NCBI RefSeq assembly: GCF_000633355.1
Contig: NZ_AYMQ01000056.1
Span: 84,658-148,657, forward strand
DNA: 64,000 bases
Source of the DNA: Serratia sp. H1w
GTDB taxonomy: Bacteria; Pseudomonadota; Gammaproteobacteria; Enterobacterales; Enterobacteriaceae
Reading direction: 5' to 3'
The position numbers were made by a program, and so were the translations under genes. Below, one piece after another: positions 18,453-30,827 of this stretch. The notes below the pieces were generated by a model. That model made no database searches and was not told the DNA's origin. It worked only from the letters and a program-made list of their open reading frames with translations. The number at the start of each line of letters is the position of its first letter. Position 1 is the stretch's first letter.

Positions 18453-18635
18453 ATGGATCACCGTTTACTCGAAATCGTTGCCTGCCCGGTCTGCAACGGC
18501 AAGCTCTATTTCAACAAAGAACATCAGGAACTGGTCTGCAAACTGGACGGCCTAGCCTACCCATTGCGTGATGGTATTCCGGTATTGCTGGAAAACGAAG
18601 CGCGTACCATTCCACTGGACGAGAAGCACGCATGA
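18453..18635 (+). CDS. ycaR: Trm112-like small zinc-ribbon protein YcaR (UPF0434)
   Basis: 60 residues, identical in length to E. coli YcaR; the start [18 protein letters not shown] at 18453 follows CTGGAGGAAGC. CPVC at 11-14 and the RDGIPVLL segment are Trm112-like. The frame is open upstream to 18393 but those residues do not match the family. Its stop overlaps the kdsB start (ATGA), a coupling kept across enterics that suggests a role tied to KDO metabolism, not demonstrated. Confidence 0.93.
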   Translation: MDHRLLEIVACPVCNGKLYFNKEHQELVCKLDGLAYPLRDGIPVLLENEARTIPLDEKHA

Positions 18636-19381
18636 GTTTTATCGCTATCATCCCGGCGCGTTATGCGTCCACCCGCTTGCCGGGTAAACCGTTGGCGGAT
18701 ATCCACGGCAAGCCGATGGTGGTGCATGTGATGGAACGTGCCCGTGAATCAGGGGCTTCCCGCGTGATCGTTGCCACCGATCATCCTGAAGTAGCCAAAG
18801 CGGTCGAGGCTGCTGGCGGTGAGGTCTGCATGACCAGCCCGGATCACCATTCCGGTACTGAGCGCCTGGCGGAAGTGATCGAAAAATGTGGCTTTGCCGA
18901 TGACGAGATCATCGTCAATGTGCAAGGCGATGAGCCGATGATCCCACCGGTTATCGTACGTCAGGTGGCAGAAAACCTGGCGGCCAGTAGCGCAGGGATG
19001 GCCACGCTAGCGGTGCCGATCGAAACCGCAGAAGAAGCCTTCAACCCGAATGCGGTCAAGGTGGTAATGGATGCCCAAGGCTATGCGCTCTATTTCTCAC
19101 GCGCCACCATTCCTTGGGATCGTGAACGCTTTGCTCAGTCTAAAGAGACTATCGGCAACAGCCTGCTGCGGCATATCGGGATTTACTCTTACCGTGCCGG
19201 CTTTGTCCGCCGCTACGTCAGTTGGCAGCCAAGCCAGCTGGAACAGATTGAACTGCTGGAGCAACTGCGGGTGCTGTGGTACGGCGAAAAGATCCACGTT
19301 GCGGTGGCGCAGGTCATTCCGAGCGTTGGCGTCGATACGCCAGAAGACTTGCAACGGGTGCGGGACTGCATCAAGCGTTAA
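18632..19381 (+). CDS. kdsB: 3-deoxy-manno-octulosonate cytidylyltransferase
   Basis: 249 residues (248 in E. coli). It makes CMP-KDO from CTP and KDO, activating the sugar for the inner core of lipopolysaccharide. The nucleotidyltransferase motif [15 protein letters not shown] lies at residues 6-20, with [11 protein letters not shown] and [15 protein letters not shown] C-terminal residues ([13 protein letters not shown]). It overlaps ycaR by 4 bp. Together with msbA and lpxK nearby it forms part of the envelope-synthesis set. Confidence 0.97.
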   Translation: MSFIAIIPARYASTRLPGKPLADIHGKPMVVHVMERARESGASRVIVATDHPEVAKAVEAAGGEVCMTSPDHHSGTERLAEVIEKCGFADDEIIVNVQGDEPMIPPVIVRQVAENLAASSAGMATLAVPIETAEEAFNPNAVKVVMDAQGYALYFSRATIPWDRERFAQSKETIGNSLLRHIGIYSYRAGFVRRYVSWQPSQLEQIELLEQLRVLWYGEKIHVAVAQVIPSVGVDTPEDLQRVRDCIKR

Positions 19382-19515
19382 GCCGTCTATTGGCCGGGGA
19401 TCCCGGCCATCTCAATTCCCTGATTTATCCCTTTTATTGATCTACGTTGAAGAATTTCTCCGCTCGCCGTTCAATGATGTCAGATGCTTGTCCTTAATCT
19501 GGAGGGTTTCGCCCC

Positions 19516-20412
19516 ATGGAGCAGCTGCGTGCCGAATTGAGTATTGTGCTGGGGGAGTCCGTCGGTCGTCTGGAACGCGTCAGCGAACAGCCCTATGCCC
19601 ATCTGTATTCGCTGTACGATCGCCAGGATAATGCGATCCCGTTGATGGCAAAAAGCTTTGTCTGCGAGGGCATTGCCCAGCAGGAGGCGTATAAGCTCTC
19701 CATGCTGGCGCGTGAAGGGGATATTCGCCTGCCCACGGTGTTTGGCGTGGTCTACACCCGGCAAGCCCCCTACAAAGAGATTTTGCTGATTGAACGCCTG
19801 CGTGGCGTATCGGTCGAGGCTCCAACCCGTACCTTGGCCCGCTGGGAAGCGTTGATGGATCAAATTGTTGACGGCATGCTGGCTTGGCACCGCATCGATA
19901 GCCATGGCTGCGTCGGCACGGTAGACAGTACGCAGGAAAATGACTGGTTCAGTTGGTATCAGCAGCGTATCGAGGTGCTTTGGTCAACGCTGAGTAACCT
20001 GAATTCCCCGCTGTTAAGCATGGAAGATCGCCGCCTGTTGTACCGCACGCGCGAAATGTTGACTGAATTTTTTGCCGGTTTTGACGATCCTTGCGTGCTG
20101 GTGCACGGTAATCTGGGGTTACGTAGCATGTTGAAAGATGTCAAAACCGACCAACTGCTGGCGATGCTCAACCCAGGCATGATGCTGTGGGCACCACGGG
20201 AATATGAGCTGTTCAGGCTCTGCGAAGCGGGGATGCCGGATCGTTTGATGTTCCACTATCTACAACGTGCGCCGGTGGCGGAGTCTTTCCTGTCTCGTCG
20301 CTGGCTCTACGTGGTGTGGGAAGCGGTGGCCAGGATGATCCATACCGGCAAGCTGGATCGTCCGGCGTTCGATCAGGCCGCGCAACAGCTACGGCCTTGG
20401 CTGGCAAATTAA
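19516..20412 (+). CDS. ycbJ: YcbJ, aminoglycoside-phosphotransferase-fold protein
   Basis: 298 residues (297 in E. coli). The kinase-like fold is suggested by VLVHGNLGLRSML (about residues 194-206), which resembles the catalytic loop of phosphotransferases, although the usual HGDxxxxN is altered to HGNLGLRS. The N-terminus MEQLRAELSIVLGE is preceded by TGGAGGG. The substrate is unknown. It meets elyC tail to tail with the two stops overlapping in TTAA. Confidence 0.9.
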   Translation: MEQLRAELSIVLGESVGRLERVSEQPYAHLYSLYDRQDNAIPLMAKSFVCEGIAQQEAYKLSMLAREGDIRLPTVFGVVYTRQAPYKEILLIERLRGVSVEAPTRTLARWEALMDQIVDGMLAWHRIDSHGCVGTVDSTQENDWFSWYQQRIEVLWSTLSNLNSPLLSMEDRRLLYRTREMLTEFFAGFDDPCVLVHGNLGLRSMLKDVKTDQLLAMLNPGMMLWAPREYELFRLCEAGMPDRLMFHYLQRAPVAESFLSRRWLYVVWEAVARMIHTGKLDRPAFDQAAQQLRPWLAN

Positions 20413-21182
20413 TCGCTGCTGGCCTCGTCGTCTCCTTTTAGCCGTTGCCACAGGCTGCCCAGCGTTTCGTATGCCGCCCGCTCGCTGTGTCCAAGGAACA
20501 TGGCAGAAGGCATCACCCGATCCCAGATATTCAACGGTGAGGTAATGGCCAGCTGATTGGCCGGAGCCGGGATAGGATGCAGGCCTTGGGCCTCGAAGAA
20601 GCGCATGGCACGCGGCAGGTGATTAGCGGATGTCACCAGCAAAAACGGCTGTTGTCCCACCAATTTAGCGACCTCTGCCGCTTCTTGCTCGGTATCTCGC
20701 GGGCGATCTACCAGTACGATGTCGCTGGCTGGCACGCCCAGGCTTTCAGCCACCAGCGCTGCGGTAGCCGCGCTGCTTCGCGTTTTCGCGCCTTTTCCAC
20801 CGGTGAAGACCAGCTTGCTACCTGGGTGTGACAGGTATAGCCTGACGCCTTCCGTCACCCGTGGCAGGCTGTTGTTGAGCAGGTTGGAACTGGGTGCCCA
20901 GTCTGGGTTATAGGTGTAACCACCGCCCAGCACCACGATATAGTCAACCGGGCCGTTGCCCCGATAGGTTGGGTAGCTGGCTTCCAGTGGCCGCAACAGG
21001 CGGTCGGCGACCGGTTGCAGGCTGAGCAGCAGCAACAGCAGCCAGCTCAGGCTTAACATGACTTTGCCGCTTTTCTGCCAGCGGGTAAACCACAGCAGCA
21101 ATAGTGCCAGCCCCATGATCAACAGCAGCGCGGGTAGCGGCATCATCAGGTTGCCAATAAATTTTTTCAGGTGAAATAACAT
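20409..21182 (-). CDS. elyC: Envelope biogenesis factor ElyC (DUF218)
   Basis: 257 residues from the second of two tandem Met codons, matching E. coli MLFTLKK. Two hydrophobic helices (about 10-30 and 38-58) are followed by a DUF218 domain with VDYIVVLGGGYTYNPDWAPSSN, FTGGKGAKTRSSA, DTEQEAAEV and VTSANHLPRAMRFF. In E. coli ElyC supports peptidoglycan assembly at low temperature through undecaprenyl-carrier metabolism. Divergent from cmoM with a 150-bp gap. Confidence 0.92.
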   Translation of the reverse strand: MLFHLKKFIGNLMMPLPALLLIMGLALLLLWFTRWQKSGKVMLSLSWLLLLLLSLQPVADRLLRPLEASYPTYRGNGPVDYIVVLGGGYTYNPDWAPSSNLLNNSLPRVTEGVRLYLSHPGSKLVFTGGKGAKTRSSAATAALVAESLGVPASDIVLVDRPRDTEQEAAEVAKLVGQQPFLLVTSANHLPRAMRFFEAQGLHPIPAPANQLAITSPLNIWDRVMPSAMFLGHSERAAYETLGSLWQRLKGDDEASSD

Positions 21183-21334
21183 CAAAAATCAGGTCCTTTT
21201 GGGCGAAAAAGCGACATCTGGCCGCATTCATGCTGCAAGAAGATTTATTCTAAGCCAGTCTGTGCCAAAATAGCAGGTTTGAATGGGCAGGCGTTTTGCC
21301 GCAGGCCAAGATTTAATCAGCGGAGCCGTAGTCC

Positions 21335-22120
21335 ATGCAGGATCGCAATTTTGACGATATTGCCGAGAAGTTTGCGCGTAATATTTACGGCACCACCAAG
21401 GGAAAAATCCGTCAGGCGGTGGTCTGGCAGGATCTGACCACGCTGCTGGCCCAGTTGCCGCAGCGGCCACTGCGCATTCTGGATGCCGGTGGGGGCGAAG
21501 GCCATATGGCCTGCCAACTGGCAGAATTAGGACATCAGGTCTTGTTGTGCGATCTTTCTGGTGAGATGATCCAACGCGCCGCGTTGCTTGCCGAGCAGAA
21601 AGGTGTGAGCCACAACATGCAATTCATACAAAGTTCGGCACAAGAGATCGGTCAGCATTTGGCACAGCCGGTTGATCTGATATTGTTCCATGCCGTGTTG
21701 GAGTGGATCGCCGAACCGCAGGTGGCATTACAGGCGTTGTTTGACTGCCTGGTGCCCGGCGGCGCGCTATCATTGATGTTCTTTAATGCCAACGGTCTGT
21801 TGATGCGTAACGTGGTGTTGGGGAATTTCCAACTGGTGGATCCCGAGGTCAGACGGCGTCGCAAGCGCTCGCTGTCGCCGCAGTATCCACACAGCCCACC
21901 GCTGGTCTACGGCTGGCTGGAGCAGATGGGCATGCAGATTTCAGGGAAAACCGGCGTGAGGGTTTTCCATGATTATCTGCAAAGCAGGCAGTTGCAGACA
22001 CAAAAATTTGAAGAACTGCTGGCGCTTGAACAGCACTATTGTCGGCAAGAGCCGTACGTGAGTTTGGGGCGCTATATTCACGTCATGGCGCATAAACCGA
22101 ACCTGAAGGACGAACTATGA
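21335..22120 (+). CDS. cmoM: tRNA 5-carboxymethoxyuridine methyltransferase CmoM (SmtA)
   Basis: 261 residues, the same as E. coli. A class I methyltransferase that methylates cmo5U34 of tRNA to mcmo5U34. The SAM motif [17 protein letters not shown] lies at about 49-65, and post-I acidic [10 protein letters not shown] follows. Its stop overlaps the mukF ATG (ATGA), so it is the first gene of the muk operon, as in E. coli. Confidence 0.95.
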   Translation: MQDRNFDDIAEKFARNIYGTTKGKIRQAVVWQDLTTLLAQLPQRPLRILDAGGGEGHMACQLAELGHQVLLCDLSGEMIQRAALLAEQKGVSHNMQFIQSSAQEIGQHLAQPVDLILFHAVLEWIAEPQVALQALFDCLVPGGALSLMFFNANGLLMRNVVLGNFQLVDPEVRRRRKRSLSPQYPHSPPLVYGWLEQMGMQISGKTGVRVFHDYLQSRQLQTQKFEELLALEQHYCRQEPYVSLGRYIHVMAHKPNLKDEL

Positions 22121-23439
22121 GTGAATTTTCCCAGACAGTACCCGAACTGGTCGCCTGGGCACGGAAAAATGATTTCTCTATTTCGCTCCCCACTGAGCGT
22201 CTTGCGTTTTTGCTGGCTATCGCCACGTTAAATGGTGAGCGGCTGGACGGCGAGATGAGCGAAGGTGAGCTGGTTGATGCATTTCGCCATGTCAGCAAAG
22301 GGTTTGAACAGACGCATGAAACGGTGGCGATCCGCGCCAACAATGCGATTAACGACATGGTGCGCCAGCGCCTGTTGAACCGCTTTACCAGCGAGTTGGC
22401 GGATGGCAATGCCATCTATCGTCTGACGCCGCTGGGCATTGGTATTACCGATTACTATATCCGCCAGCGTGAGTTTTCGACCCTGCGTCTTTCCATGCAG
22501 TTGTCGATCGTGGCGGAGGAGCTGAAGCGTGCCGCAGACGCTGCCGAAGAGGGTGGCGATGATTTCCATTGGCACCGTAACGTCTTTGCCCCACTGAAAT
22601 ATTCGGTGGCGGAGATCTTCGACAGTATCGACCTGACCCAGCGCCTGATGGATGAACAGCAGCAGAGCGTGAAAACCGATATCGCGGCGCTGCTCAACCA
22701 GGATTGGCGTGCGGCGATCTCCAGCTGTGAGATGCTGCTGTCGGAAACCTCCGGCACCCTGCGTGAACTACAGGATACGCTGGAGGCCGCAGGTGATAAA
22801 CTCCAGGCCAACCTGCTGCGTATTCAGGACGCCACGCTGGGAGAGATGGAGCTGGGCTTTGTCGACAAGCTGGTGTTTGATTTGCAAAGCAAGCTGGATC
22901 GCATCATCAGTTGGGGCCAACAGGCGATTGACCTGTGGATCGGCTATGACCGCCACGTGCACAAGTTTATCCGTACCGCGATCGATATGGATAAAAACCG
23001 CGTGTTCGCCCAGCGCCTGCGCCAATCGGTACAAAACTACTTCGATAATCCTTGGACATTGACCCATGCCAGCGCCGATCGTCTGCTCGATATGCGTGAC
23101 GAAGAGTTGGCGTTGCGCAGTGAAGAGGTCACCGGGGAGTTGCCGTCAGATCTGGAATATGAAGAGTTCAGCGAAATTCGCGAACAGCTGGCCGCGATGA
23201 TCGAACAGGCACTGAAGGTGTATCAAGAACAAAAAATACCGCTCAATTTAGGAGAGGTAATGCGCGATTATCTGGCGCAATATCCGCGAGTACGTCACTT
23301 TGACGTTGCCCGCATAGTGGTCGACCAGGCAGTGCGCCTTGGTGTGGCTGAAGCTGATTTTTCAGGGTTGTCCGCGCAGTGGCAGGCAATCAATGATTAC
23401 GGAGCCAAGGTACAGGCCCATGTCATCGACAAATATTGA
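22117..23439 (+). CDS. mukF: Condensin kleisin subunit MukF
   Basis: 440 residues, the same as E. coli. The N-terminal winged-helix and four-helix bundle (about 1-290) dimerises and contacts the MukB neck; the C-terminal domain binds the MukB head. It bridges two MukB heads and recruits MukE. It starts inside the cmoM stop and ends 20 bp inside mukE, so stoichiometry is probably set by translational coupling. Confidence 0.97.
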   Translation: MSEFSQTVPELVAWARKNDFSISLPTERLAFLLAIATLNGERLDGEMSEGELVDAFRHVSKGFEQTHETVAIRANNAINDMVRQRLLNRFTSELADGNAIYRLTPLGIGITDYYIRQREFSTLRLSMQLSIVAEELKRAADAAEEGGDDFHWHRNVFAPLKYSVAEIFDSIDLTQRLMDEQQQSVKTDIAALLNQDWRAAISSCEMLLSETSGTLRELQDTLEAAGDKLQANLLRIQDATLGEMELGFVDKLVFDLQSKLDRIISWGQQAIDLWIGYDRHVHKFIRTAIDMDKNRVFAQRLRQSVQNYFDNPWTLTHASADRLLDMRDEELALRSEEVTGELPSDLEYEEFSEIREQLAAMIEQALKVYQEQKIPLNLGEVMRDYLAQYPRVRHFDVARIVVDQAVRLGVAEADFSGLSAQWQAINDYGAKVQAHVIDKY

Positions 23440-24148
23440 ACAAGTAATGCCAGTCAAGCTGGCCAAGGCATTGTCTAACACGCTGTTTCCGGCATTAGAT
23501 AGCCAATTGCGCGCAGGTCGTCACATCGGTATCGATGAGTTGGACAACCACGCATTCCTCATGGATTTTCAAGACGAGCTGGAAGAGTTTTATACCCGTT
23601 ACAGCGTCGAGCTGATCCGGGCGCCGGAAGGGTTCTTCTATTTGCGCCCGCGCTCCACCACGCTGATTCCACGTTCGGTGCTTTCCGAGCTGGACATGAT
23701 GGTCGGCAAGATCCTGTGCTATCTCTACCTGAGCCCGGAACGCCTGGCGCATGAAGGGATCTTCAGCCAGCAGGAGCTGTACGATGAGCTGCTGAGCCTG
23801 GCGGATGAGAACAAGCTGCTGAAGTTCGTCAACCAGCGCTCCACCGGTTCGGATCTCGATCGTCAGAAGCTGCACGAAAAAGTGCGCTCTTCGCTCAATC
23901 GCCTGCGCCGCTTGGGCATGGTGTATTTCATGGGCACTGACAACAGCAAATTCCGTATTACCGAGGCGGTATTCCGCTTCGGTGCCGATGTGCGCAGCGG
24001 TGACGATCCGCGTGAAGCCCAGTTGCGGATGATCCGCGACGGTGAGGCCATGCCGGTTGAAAACAGCCTGTCACTGAACGATGAGAGCGATGCGGAAGAT
24101 GCGCAGGCAGAGACCACCCCGGACAGTGCAGAGGATGAACAGGAATGA
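23420..24148 (+). CDS. mukE: Condensin accessory subunit MukE
   Basis: 242 residues (234 in E. coli), starting at [18 protein letters not shown] within the end of mukF; the frame is open further upstream but only this start matches the family. Tandem winged-helix domains, including [20 protein letters not shown]. The acidic tail ([22 protein letters not shown]) is longer than in E. coli. It binds MukF and stimulates MukB. It overlaps the mukB start (ATGA). Confidence 0.96.
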   Translation: MSSTNIEQVMPVKLAKALSNTLFPALDSQLRAGRHIGIDELDNHAFLMDFQDELEEFYTRYSVELIRAPEGFFYLRPRSTTLIPRSVLSELDMMVGKILCYLYLSPERLAHEGIFSQQELYDELLSLADENKLLKFVNQRSTGSDLDRQKLHEKVRSSLNRLRRLGMVYFMGTDNSKFRITEAVFRFGADVRSGDDPREAQLRMIRDGEAMPVENSLSLNDESDAEDAQAETTPDSAEDEQE

Positions 24149-27100
24149 TTGAACGCGGTAAATTTCGCTCATTGACGCTGGTTAACTGGAACGGTTTCTT
24201 TGCCCGCACCTTTGATCTGGATGAGTTGGTCACCACGCTTTCGGGCGGTAACGGGGCGGGTAAGTCCACCACCATGGCGGCTTTCGTCACGGCGCTGATC
24301 CCGGATCTGACGTTGCTGCACTTTCGTAACACCACCGAAGCCGGTGCCACCAGCGGCTCACGCGACAAAGGCCTGCACGGTAAATTGCGCGCCGGTGTCT
24401 GCTACTCCACGTTGGACGTGGTCAACTCGCGCCACCAGCGTGTGGTGGTGGGGGTTCGTCTACAACAGGTAGCGGGGCGCGATCGCAAGGTTGATATCAA
24501 ACCCTTCACCATTCAGGGGCTGCCAACGGCGGTACAACCGACCGAGCTGCTGACCCAGACCGTGGGCGAACGTCAGGCCCGTGTCCTGTCGTTGCAGGAG
24601 CTGAAAGAACGTGTTGAAGAGATGGAAGGGGTGCAGTTCAAGCAGTTCAACTCCATCACCGATTATCACGCCCTGATGTTTGATCTGGGGGTGCTGCCTA
24701 AGCGCCTGCGTACTTCTGCCGACCGCAGCAAGTTCTATCGCCTGATCGAAGCCTCGCTGTACGGCGGGATTTCCAGTGCCATCACGCGCTCGCTGCGTGA
24801 TTACCTGCTGCCGGAAAACGGCGGTGTGCGTAAAGCGTTCCAGGATATGGAAGCCGCACTGCGCGAGAACCGCATGACGCTGGAAGCGATCCGCGTCACC
24901 CAGTCGGATCGCGATCTGTTCAAACATCTGATCTCCGAAGCGACCTCCTATGTGGCTGCTGACTACATGCGCCACGCCAATGAACGGCGTATCCATCTCG
25001 ATGGGGCGTTGGTCTTGCGCAACGAGTTGCTGAGCAGCCGTAAACAGCTGGCTGCCGAGCAGTTCCGCCATGTCGAAATGTCGCGTGAACTGCATGAGCA
25101 AAGTGGTGCCGAATCCGATCTGGAAACCGATTATCAAGCCGCTAGCGACCACTTGAATCTGGTACAGACGGCGATGCGCCAGCAGGAAAAGATCGAGCGT
25201 TATGAAGGCGATCTGGAAGAGCTGACCTACCGTCTGGAAGAACAGAACGAAGTCGTCGCAGAAGCAGGTGAACAGCAGGCCGAAAACGAAGCGCGTGCCG
25301 AAGCGGCGGAGCTGGAAGTTGATGAGCTGAAAAGCCAGCTCGCCGATTACCAGCAGGCGCTGGACGTGCAGCAAACCCGTGCCATTCAATATCAGCAGGC
25401 ACTGCAGGCTCTTGAGCGTGCTCGTGCGCTGTGCCAGGTGCCGGATCTCACCGCCGAAAATGCCGAAGAGTGGCTGGATACATTCCAGGCGCGTGAGCAG
25501 GAAGCGACCGAGTCCCTGTTGCAACTGGAGCAGAAACTCAGTGTGGCGGACGCGGCACACAGCCAGTTCGAACAGGCTTATCAGCTGGTGGGCAAAATTG
25601 CAGGTGAAGTCAGCCGCAGTGAAGCCTGGCAGACTGCGCGTGAACTGTTGCGTGACTGGCCTTCGCAGCAGCATCAGGCGGAGCGTGTACAGCCGTTGCG
25701 GATGCGTTTAAGCGAGTTGGAACAGCGTCTGCGCTCGCAGCAGGATGCCGAACGTCTGTTGCAGGAATTCTGTAAACGCCATGGGCAGAGCTATCAACCG
25801 GATGAGCTGGATGCCTTGCAGCAAGAGCTGGAAGAACGTTTAGAGTCGCTGTCGCAAAGCGTCAGCGATGCCGGTGAGCGCCGGATGGAAATGCGCCAAG
25901 AGCTGGAGCAAATCCAACAACGCATCAAAGAGCTGACCGCCAGGGCACCGATTTGGCTGGCCGCGCAGGATTCACTGACTCAGCTCAGCGAGCAAAGCGG
26001 TGAGGCCTTCGAAGATAGCCAGCAAGTTACCGAATACATGCAGCAACTGCTGGAGCGCGAACGCGAAACCACCGTTGAGCGTGATGAAGTGGCCAGCCGC
26101 AAGCGTGAAATAGAAGCGCAGGTCGAACGCCTCAGCCAGCCGAGTGGGGCTGAAGATCAGCGTCTGGTGACGTTGGCCGAGCGCTTTGGCGGCGTGCTGC
26201 TGTCGGAAATCTATGACGATGTCACAATTGACGACGCCCCGTACTTCTCGGCGCTGTACGGCCCGTCGCGCCACGCCATTGTGGTGCCGGATCTATCGCT
26301 GGTGCGTGATCAACTGCAAGGTCTGGAAGACTGTCCGGAAGATCTCTACCTGATCGAAGGGGATCCGCAGTCGTTCGATGACAGCGTGTTTGCCGTTGAA
26401 GAGCAAGACAAAGCGGTGGTGGTGAAAATCGCCGATCGCCAGTGGCGTTACTCTCGTTATCCGGAAGTGCCGTTGTTTGGCCGTGCTGCCCGCGAAAATC
26501 GTTTGGAAGTGCTGTACGCAGAGCGTGATTCGTTGGCCGAACGCTATGCCACCTTGTCATTTGACGTACAGAAAACCCAGCGTTCTCACCAGGCGTTCAG
26601 CCGCTTTATCGGTTCTCACCTTGCCGTGGCGTTTGACGCCGATCCCGAAGCGGATATCCGTGCTCTGAACAGTCGCCGTGGTGAAATCGAGCGTGCGCTC
26701 AATAACCACGAAGCGCAGAACCAGCAGCAGCGCCAGCAATATGAGCAGGCCAAAGAGGGCATTTCCGCGCTCAACCGCCTGATACCGCTGGTGTCACTGT
26801 TAAATGATGAAACCTTGCAGGATCGTGTCGAAGAGATCCGCGAGGAAATGGAAGAAGCGCAGGATGCTGCGCGTTATATCCAACAGCACGGTGTTGCTTT
26901 AGCCAAGCTGGAGCCAGTGTTGCCGGTACTGCAAAGCGATCCGGAACAGCACGAACAGTTGCAACAGGACTATGTACAGGCTCAGGCTACCCAGCGCCAG
27001 GCCAAGCAGCAGGCCTTTGCCCTGACGGAAGTGGTGCAGCGCCGCGCGCACTTCAGCTATACCGATTCTGCCGGTATGCAGAATGCTGATAACGATCTCA

Positions 27101-28599
27101 ACGATAAGCTGCGTCAGCGCTTGGAACATGCAGAGGCCGAACGTACTCGCGCGCGTGAGCAATTGCGCCAGTACCAGGCGCAGTTTACGCAATACAGCCA
27201 GGTGTTGGCCTCGCTGAAAAGCTCTTATGACGCCAAGCGCGACATGCTTAAAGAGCTGAGCCAGGAGCTGGTGGACATTGGCGTGCAGGCCGATGCCAAT
27301 GCCGAAGCCCGTGCGCGCCAGCGTCGGGATGAATTACATGCGTCGTTGAGTAATAACCGTAATCGCCGTAATCAGTTGGAGAAGCAACTGACCTTCTGCG
27401 AAGCGGAAATGGACAGCCTGCAAAAGAGACTGCGCAAGCTGGAGCGTGATTATTACCAACTGCGTGAGCAGGTGGTGACCGCCAAAGCGGGCTGGTGTGC
27501 CGTGATGCGTATGGTGAAAGACAACGGAGTTGAACGCCGTCTGCACCGTCGTGAACTGGCCTATATGGACGGTGACGAGCTGCGTTCAATGTCGGATAAG
27601 GCGTTGGGTGCGCTGCGTCTGGCGGTGGCGGATAACGAACATCTGCGCGACGTACTGCGCCTGTCGGAAGATCCCAAACGGCCTGAGCGCAAGATCCAGT
27701 TCTTCATCGCGGTTTATCAGCATCTGCGCGAGCGTATCCGTCAGGATATTATCCGTACCGACGATCCGGTTGAAGCCATCGAACAGATGGAGATCGAACT
27801 GGGTCGTCTGACCGAAGAGTTGACCGCGCGTGAGCAAAAACTGGCGATCAGTTCGAAGAGCGTGGCGAACATTATCCGCAAGACCATCCAGCGCGAGCAG
27901 AACCGTATCCGGATGCTCAACCAGGGGTTGCAAGCGGTGTCCTTCGGCCAGGTGAAGAGTGTGCGGTTGAACGTCAACGTACGCGAAGCGCATGCCACCT
28001 TGCTGGACGTGCTCTCCGAACAGCAGGAACAGCACCAGGATCTGTTCAACAGCAACCGCCTGACCTTCTCGGAGGCCTTGGCCAAACTGTATCAGCGTCT
28101 GAATCCGCAGATCGACATGGGCCAGCGCACGCCGCAAACCATCGGTGAAGAGCTGCTTGATTACCGTAACTACCTGGAGCTGGAAGTGGAAGTTTTCCGT
28201 GGTTCCGACGGTTGGCTACGTGCAGAAAGTGGTGCGCTGTCCACCGGGGAAGCGATCGGTACAGGCATGTCGATTCTGGTCATGGTGGTACAGAGCTGGG
28301 AAGAGGAATCACGCCGCCTGCGGGGTAAAGATATTTCGCCTTGCCGTTTGCTGTTCCTTGATGAAGCCGCGCGCCTGGATGCCAAATCCATCGCCACGCT
28401 GTTTGAGCTGTGCGATCGTCTGGAGATGCAGCTGATTATCGCCGCGCCAGAAAACATCAGCCCGGAAAAAGGCACTACCTATAAACTGGTGCGTAAGGTG
28501 TTCCAGAATCACGAGCATGTGCACGTGGTGGGCCTGCGCGGATTTGCCAGTGAACAACCGGCTTTGGGCGCAGTAGCGACAGAAACGTCGCAAAGCTAA
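24145..28599 (+). CDS. mukB: Chromosome condensin SMC-like protein MukB
   Basis: 1484 residues (1486 in E. coli). Dimeric SMC-like ATPase that organises and segregates the chromosome with MukE and MukF and interacts with topoisomerase IV. The N-terminal head has Walker [12 protein letters not shown] (about 34-44). Long coiled coils, rich in Gln and Glu, flank the hinge (about 645-800, around [21 protein letters not shown] split over this region). The C-terminal head has signature [14 protein letters not shown] and Walker B/D-loop [13 protein letters not shown]. It is the last gene of cmoM-mukF-mukE-mukB and is followed by a strong terminator. MatP, encoded 35 kb away, displaces MukBEF from the terminus region in E. 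coli. Confidence 0.98.
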   Translation: MIERGKFRSLTLVNWNGFFARTFDLDELVTTLSGGNGAGKSTTMAAFVTALIPDLTLLHFRNTTEAGATSGSRDKGLHGKLRAGVCYSTLDVVNSRHQRVVVGVRLQQVAGRDRKVDIKPFTIQGLPTAVQPTELLTQTVGERQARVLSLQELKERVEEMEGVQFKQFNSITDYHALMFDLGVLPKRLRTSADRSKFYRLIEASLYGGISSAITRSLRDYLLPENGGVRKAFQDMEAALRENRMTLEAIRVTQSDRDLFKHLISEATSYVAADYMRHANERRIHLDGALVLRNELLSSRKQLAAEQFRHVEMSRELHEQSGAESDLETDYQAASDHLNLVQTAMRQQEKIERYEGDLEELTYRLEEQNEVVAEAGEQQAENEARAEAAELEVDELKSQLADYQQALDVQQTRAIQYQQALQALERARALCQVPDLTAENAEEWLDTFQAREQEATESLLQLEQKLSVADAAHSQFEQAYQLVGKIAGEVSRSEAWQTARELLRDWPSQQHQAERVQPLRMRLSELEQRLRSQQDAERLLQEFCKRHGQSYQPDELDALQQELEERLESLSQSVSDAGERRMEMRQELEQIQQRIKELTARAPIWLAAQDSLTQLSEQSGEAFEDSQQVTEYMQQLLERERETTVERDEVASRKREIEAQVERLSQPSGAEDQRLVTLAERFGGVLLSEIYDDVTIDDAPYFSALYGPSRHAIVVPDLSLVRDQLQGLEDCPEDLYLIEGDPQSFDDSVFAVEEQDKAVVVKIADRQWRYSRYPEVPLFGRAARENRLEVLYAERDSLAERYATLSFDVQKTQRSHQAFSRFIGSHLAVAFDADPEADIRALNSRRGEIERALNNHEAQNQQQRQQYEQAKEGISALNRLIPLVSLLNDETLQDRVEEIREEMEEAQDAARYIQQHGVALAKLEPVLPVLQSDPEQHEQLQQDYVQAQATQRQAKQQAFALTEVVQRRAHFSYTDSAGMQNADNDLNDKLRQRLEHAEAERTRAREQLRQYQAQFTQYSQVLASLKSSYDAKRDMLKELSQELVDIGVQADANAEARARQRRDELHASLSNNRNRRNQLEKQLTFCEAEMDSLQKRLRKLERDYYQLREQVVTAKAGWCAVMRMVKDNGVERRLHRRELAYMDGDELRSMSDKALGALRLAVADNEHLRDVLRLSEDPKRPERKIQFFIAVYQHLRERIRQDIIRTDDPVEAIEQMEIELGRLTEELTAREQKLAISSKSVANIIRKTIQREQNRIRMLNQGLQAVSFGQVKSVRLNVNVREAHATLLDVLSEQQEQHQDLFNSNRLTFSEALAKLYQRLNPQIDMGQRTPQTIGEELLDYRNYLELEVEVFRGSDGWLRAESGALSTGEAIGTGMSILVMVVQSWEEESRRLRGKDISPCRLLFLDEAARLDAKSIATLFELCDRLEMQLIIAAPENISPEKGTTYKLVRKVFQNHEHVHVVGLRGFASEQPALGAVATETSQS

Positions 28600-28620
28600 A
28601 AAAACGCCCTATAAATCTGA

Positions 28621-28650
28621 AAATAGCCACCTTTTGGTGGCTATTTTTTT
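28621..28650 (+). terminator. Rho-independent terminator of the muk operon
   Basis: A perfect 11-bp stem, AAATAGCCACC with GGTGGCTATTT, a four-T loop, then a T-tract. Confidence 0.92.
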
Positions 28651-28803
28651 GCGCTACGAGGATGATAGGCCTGTTTTTTTTCCGGTGGTATGCCGGGATG
28701 ACGGAGTTATTTACGGTGCTCAGAGCAAAAGCGCCGTTCTGTTTGTATACTGAAACTAATAATAGTCTGTGCGGTATTTTTGTGAGCCTACAGGGGGCAA
28801 GGG

Positions 28804-30651
28804 ATGTTGCTTAAAAATGGAAACTCAGTACGACGTCTGGCATTGAGTTGCGCAATCGCGTGTGGTTTTGCCGTGTCGTTTTCCGCATGGGCAACTGTAC
28901 CGGCGTTGCCGGTGGTGTCATCATCATCGGGGATGTCCGTGGCACAAAGTCGTGCCGAACTGCTTGCGGCGTTGCCGAAAAGCGTAGTGCCGTATTATCT
29001 CTCTACCTTGGCACCGCTGTATGCCGCCAACCAGATGCAGCCTATGTGGCAGGATCGGGAAGCGGTGCTGCAATTTCAGCAGCAACTGGCCGAGCTGGCG
29101 ATTTCTGGTGTACAACCACAATTTACCCAGTGGGTAAAACTGCTGACCGATCCGGCTATCACCGATATGGCGCGTGATATTGTGCTGTCGGATGCCATGC
29201 TGGGTTATTTGCAGTTTGTGTCCTCGATCGGGGCCAACGGCAATAACTGGCTGTACAGCAATATTCCTTACAAGCTGAGCGTGCCAGCGAATACGGTGAT
29301 TAACCAGTGGCAGCTCTCGATGCATCAGGGAAAAACGCTGGCTTATGTCAACTCGTTGGCTCCGCAACATCCTCAGTACGCCAAAATGCATCAGGCACTG
29401 CGTGAGATGCTGGCCGATGGTCGTCCGTGGCCGCAAATGGCCAATGGGGCAAGCCTGCGCCCTGGGCAACTCAGCGACGATATTCCCGCGCTGCGTGATA
29501 TTCTGGCACGTACCGGTATGCTAAGCGCCAGCCCGGCGAAGAGCGCTTCACCAGAGCCTGAAGTGACCAATGCAAGTGCCGCGACCCCGGCAGCGGATGA
29601 CGATCTCTCGGTGGATGAAGAGAAGACCCGCGATACCGCAGGGAGCGTCGTCAGCCCGGCAGCGGCACCAATCAAAGATCTTGCTCCATCTCCAGAGGCG
29701 ACCGCACAGGTACAACCTGCCAGCCCGGTTTCGGTAACGGATAATCGTTACACGGATGATCTGGTGGAAGGGGTGAAACGCTTCCAGACCTGGCAAGGGC
29801 TGACGCCTGATGGCGTCATCGGTACCCGGACGCGTGAATGGCTGAACGTTTCGCCACAAACGCGGGCTTCACTGCTGGCGTTGAACATCCAGCGCCTGCG
29901 CATTCTGCCAGGGCATGTGGATACCGGCATTATGGTCAACATCCCTAACTACTCGCTCACCTATTATCTCAATGGTAACGAAGTATTGTCTTCGCGAGTG
30001 ATTGTTGGCCGCCCAAGCCGCAAAACACCGCTGATGAGCAGCGCGCTGAATAACGTGGTGGTCAACCCGCCATGGAATGTGCCGACCAAACTGATCCGTG
30101 AAGATATCGTGCCCAAGGCAATGCGTGATGCCAGCTATTTCCAGAAACACGGCTACCGGGTGTTCTCTGGCTGGAGCAATGATGCAGAAGCTATCGATCC
30201 GGCCATGATTGACTGGGCGGTGGTTTCACCGCGTAATTTCCCTTACCGTATCCAGCAGGCTCCAGGGGCCACCAACTCATTGGGGCGCTTCAAGTTTAAC
30301 ATGCCAAGCTCGGATGCCATCTACCTGCACGACACGCCGAACCATGGCCTGTTCCAGAAAGATATCCGCGCGTTAAGCTCTGGCTGCGTACGCGTCAACA
30401 AGGCCTCCGATCTGGCCAATATGCTGTTGCAGGATGCTGGTTGGAATAACACGCGTGTCTCTTCCACACTGAAAGGCGGTAACACGACGTACGTGAACAT
30501 CCGTCAGCGTATTCCGGTTCAGCTGTATTACCTGACCGCCTGGATTTCGGAAGACGGCAAACCGCAGTTCCGCACAGATATTTACAATTATGATGCGACA
30601 GTGAGATCCGGTGCACAAATTTTGGCTCAGGCCGAAAAATTGATGCAATAA
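28804..30651 (+). CDS. ldtD: L,D-transpeptidase LdtD
   Basis: 615 residues, the same as E. coli LdtD (YcbB). It forms meso-DAP to meso-DAP (3-3) crosslinks in peptidoglycan. A signal peptide or anchor spans residues 1-30. A peptidoglycan-binding segment ([20 protein letters not shown], about 320-340) precedes the YkuD catalytic domain, whose active cysteine is Cys528 in [15 protein letters not shown], the same number as in E. coli. The linker at about 235-310 is rich in Ala, Pro, Ser and acidic residues and is probably flexible. MepK, which cuts such crosslinks, is encoded next. Confidence 0.96.
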   Translation: MLLKNGNSVRRLALSCAIACGFAVSFSAWATVPALPVVSSSSGMSVAQSRAELLAALPKSVVPYYLSTLAPLYAANQMQPMWQDREAVLQFQQQLAELAISGVQPQFTQWVKLLTDPAITDMARDIVLSDAMLGYLQFVSSIGANGNNWLYSNIPYKLSVPANTVINQWQLSMHQGKTLAYVNSLAPQHPQYAKMHQALREMLADGRPWPQMANGASLRPGQLSDDIPALRDILARTGMLSASPAKSASPEPEVTNASAATPAADDDLSVDEEKTRDTAGSVVSPAAAPIKDLAPSPEATAQVQPASPVSVTDNRYTDDLVEGVKRFQTWQGLTPDGVIGTRTREWLNVSPQTRASLLALNIQRLRILPGHVDTGIMVNIPNYSLTYYLNGNEVLSSRVIVGRPSRKTPLMSSALNNVVVNPPWNVPTKLIREDIVPKAMRDASYFQKHGYRVFSGWSNDAEAIDPAMIDWAVVSPRNFPYRIQQAPGATNSLGRFKFNMPSSDAIYLHDTPNHGLFQKDIRALSSGCVRVNKASDLANMLLQDAGWNNTRVSSTLKGGNTTYVNIRQRIPVQLYYLTAWISEDGKPQFRTDIYNYDATVRSGAQILAQAEKLMQ

Positions 30652-30694
30652 ATGCAGTAATTCTAGATAAATAACGGTCTGAATGTCTGGCTAG

Positions 30695-30725
30695 TTACCA
30701 GCACTCTTTTTGTGAGTGCTGGTAA
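30695..30725 (+). terminator. Twelve-bp hairpin without T-tail between ldtD and mepK
   Basis: TTACCAGCACTC (30695-30706) pairs perfectly with GAGTGCTGGTAA (30714-30725) around a seven-base T-rich loop. No T-tract follows on the plus strand, so it may be an RNA-stability or regulatory hairpin rather than an efficient terminator. Confidence 0.55.
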
Positions 30726-30827
30726 ACCACGGCGTATCGCGGGTTGACTCCGCATACGCTGGCGGTTATGGTTCGGGCAGTGCGCAGTTTTGTGCATATA
30801 TTTTGACATTCTTGCCGGGTTTAAGTC

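Noticed and set aside
24460..25674. A 404-codon open frame antisense to mukB
   Set aside because: It is the complement of the coiled-coil coding region, rich in Gln, Leu and Phe; there is no family match and no start signal.
30652..30827. A small gene between ldtD and mepK
   Set aside because: A 61-codon minus-strand frame exists but covers the hairpin and has no ribosome site or protein-like composition.
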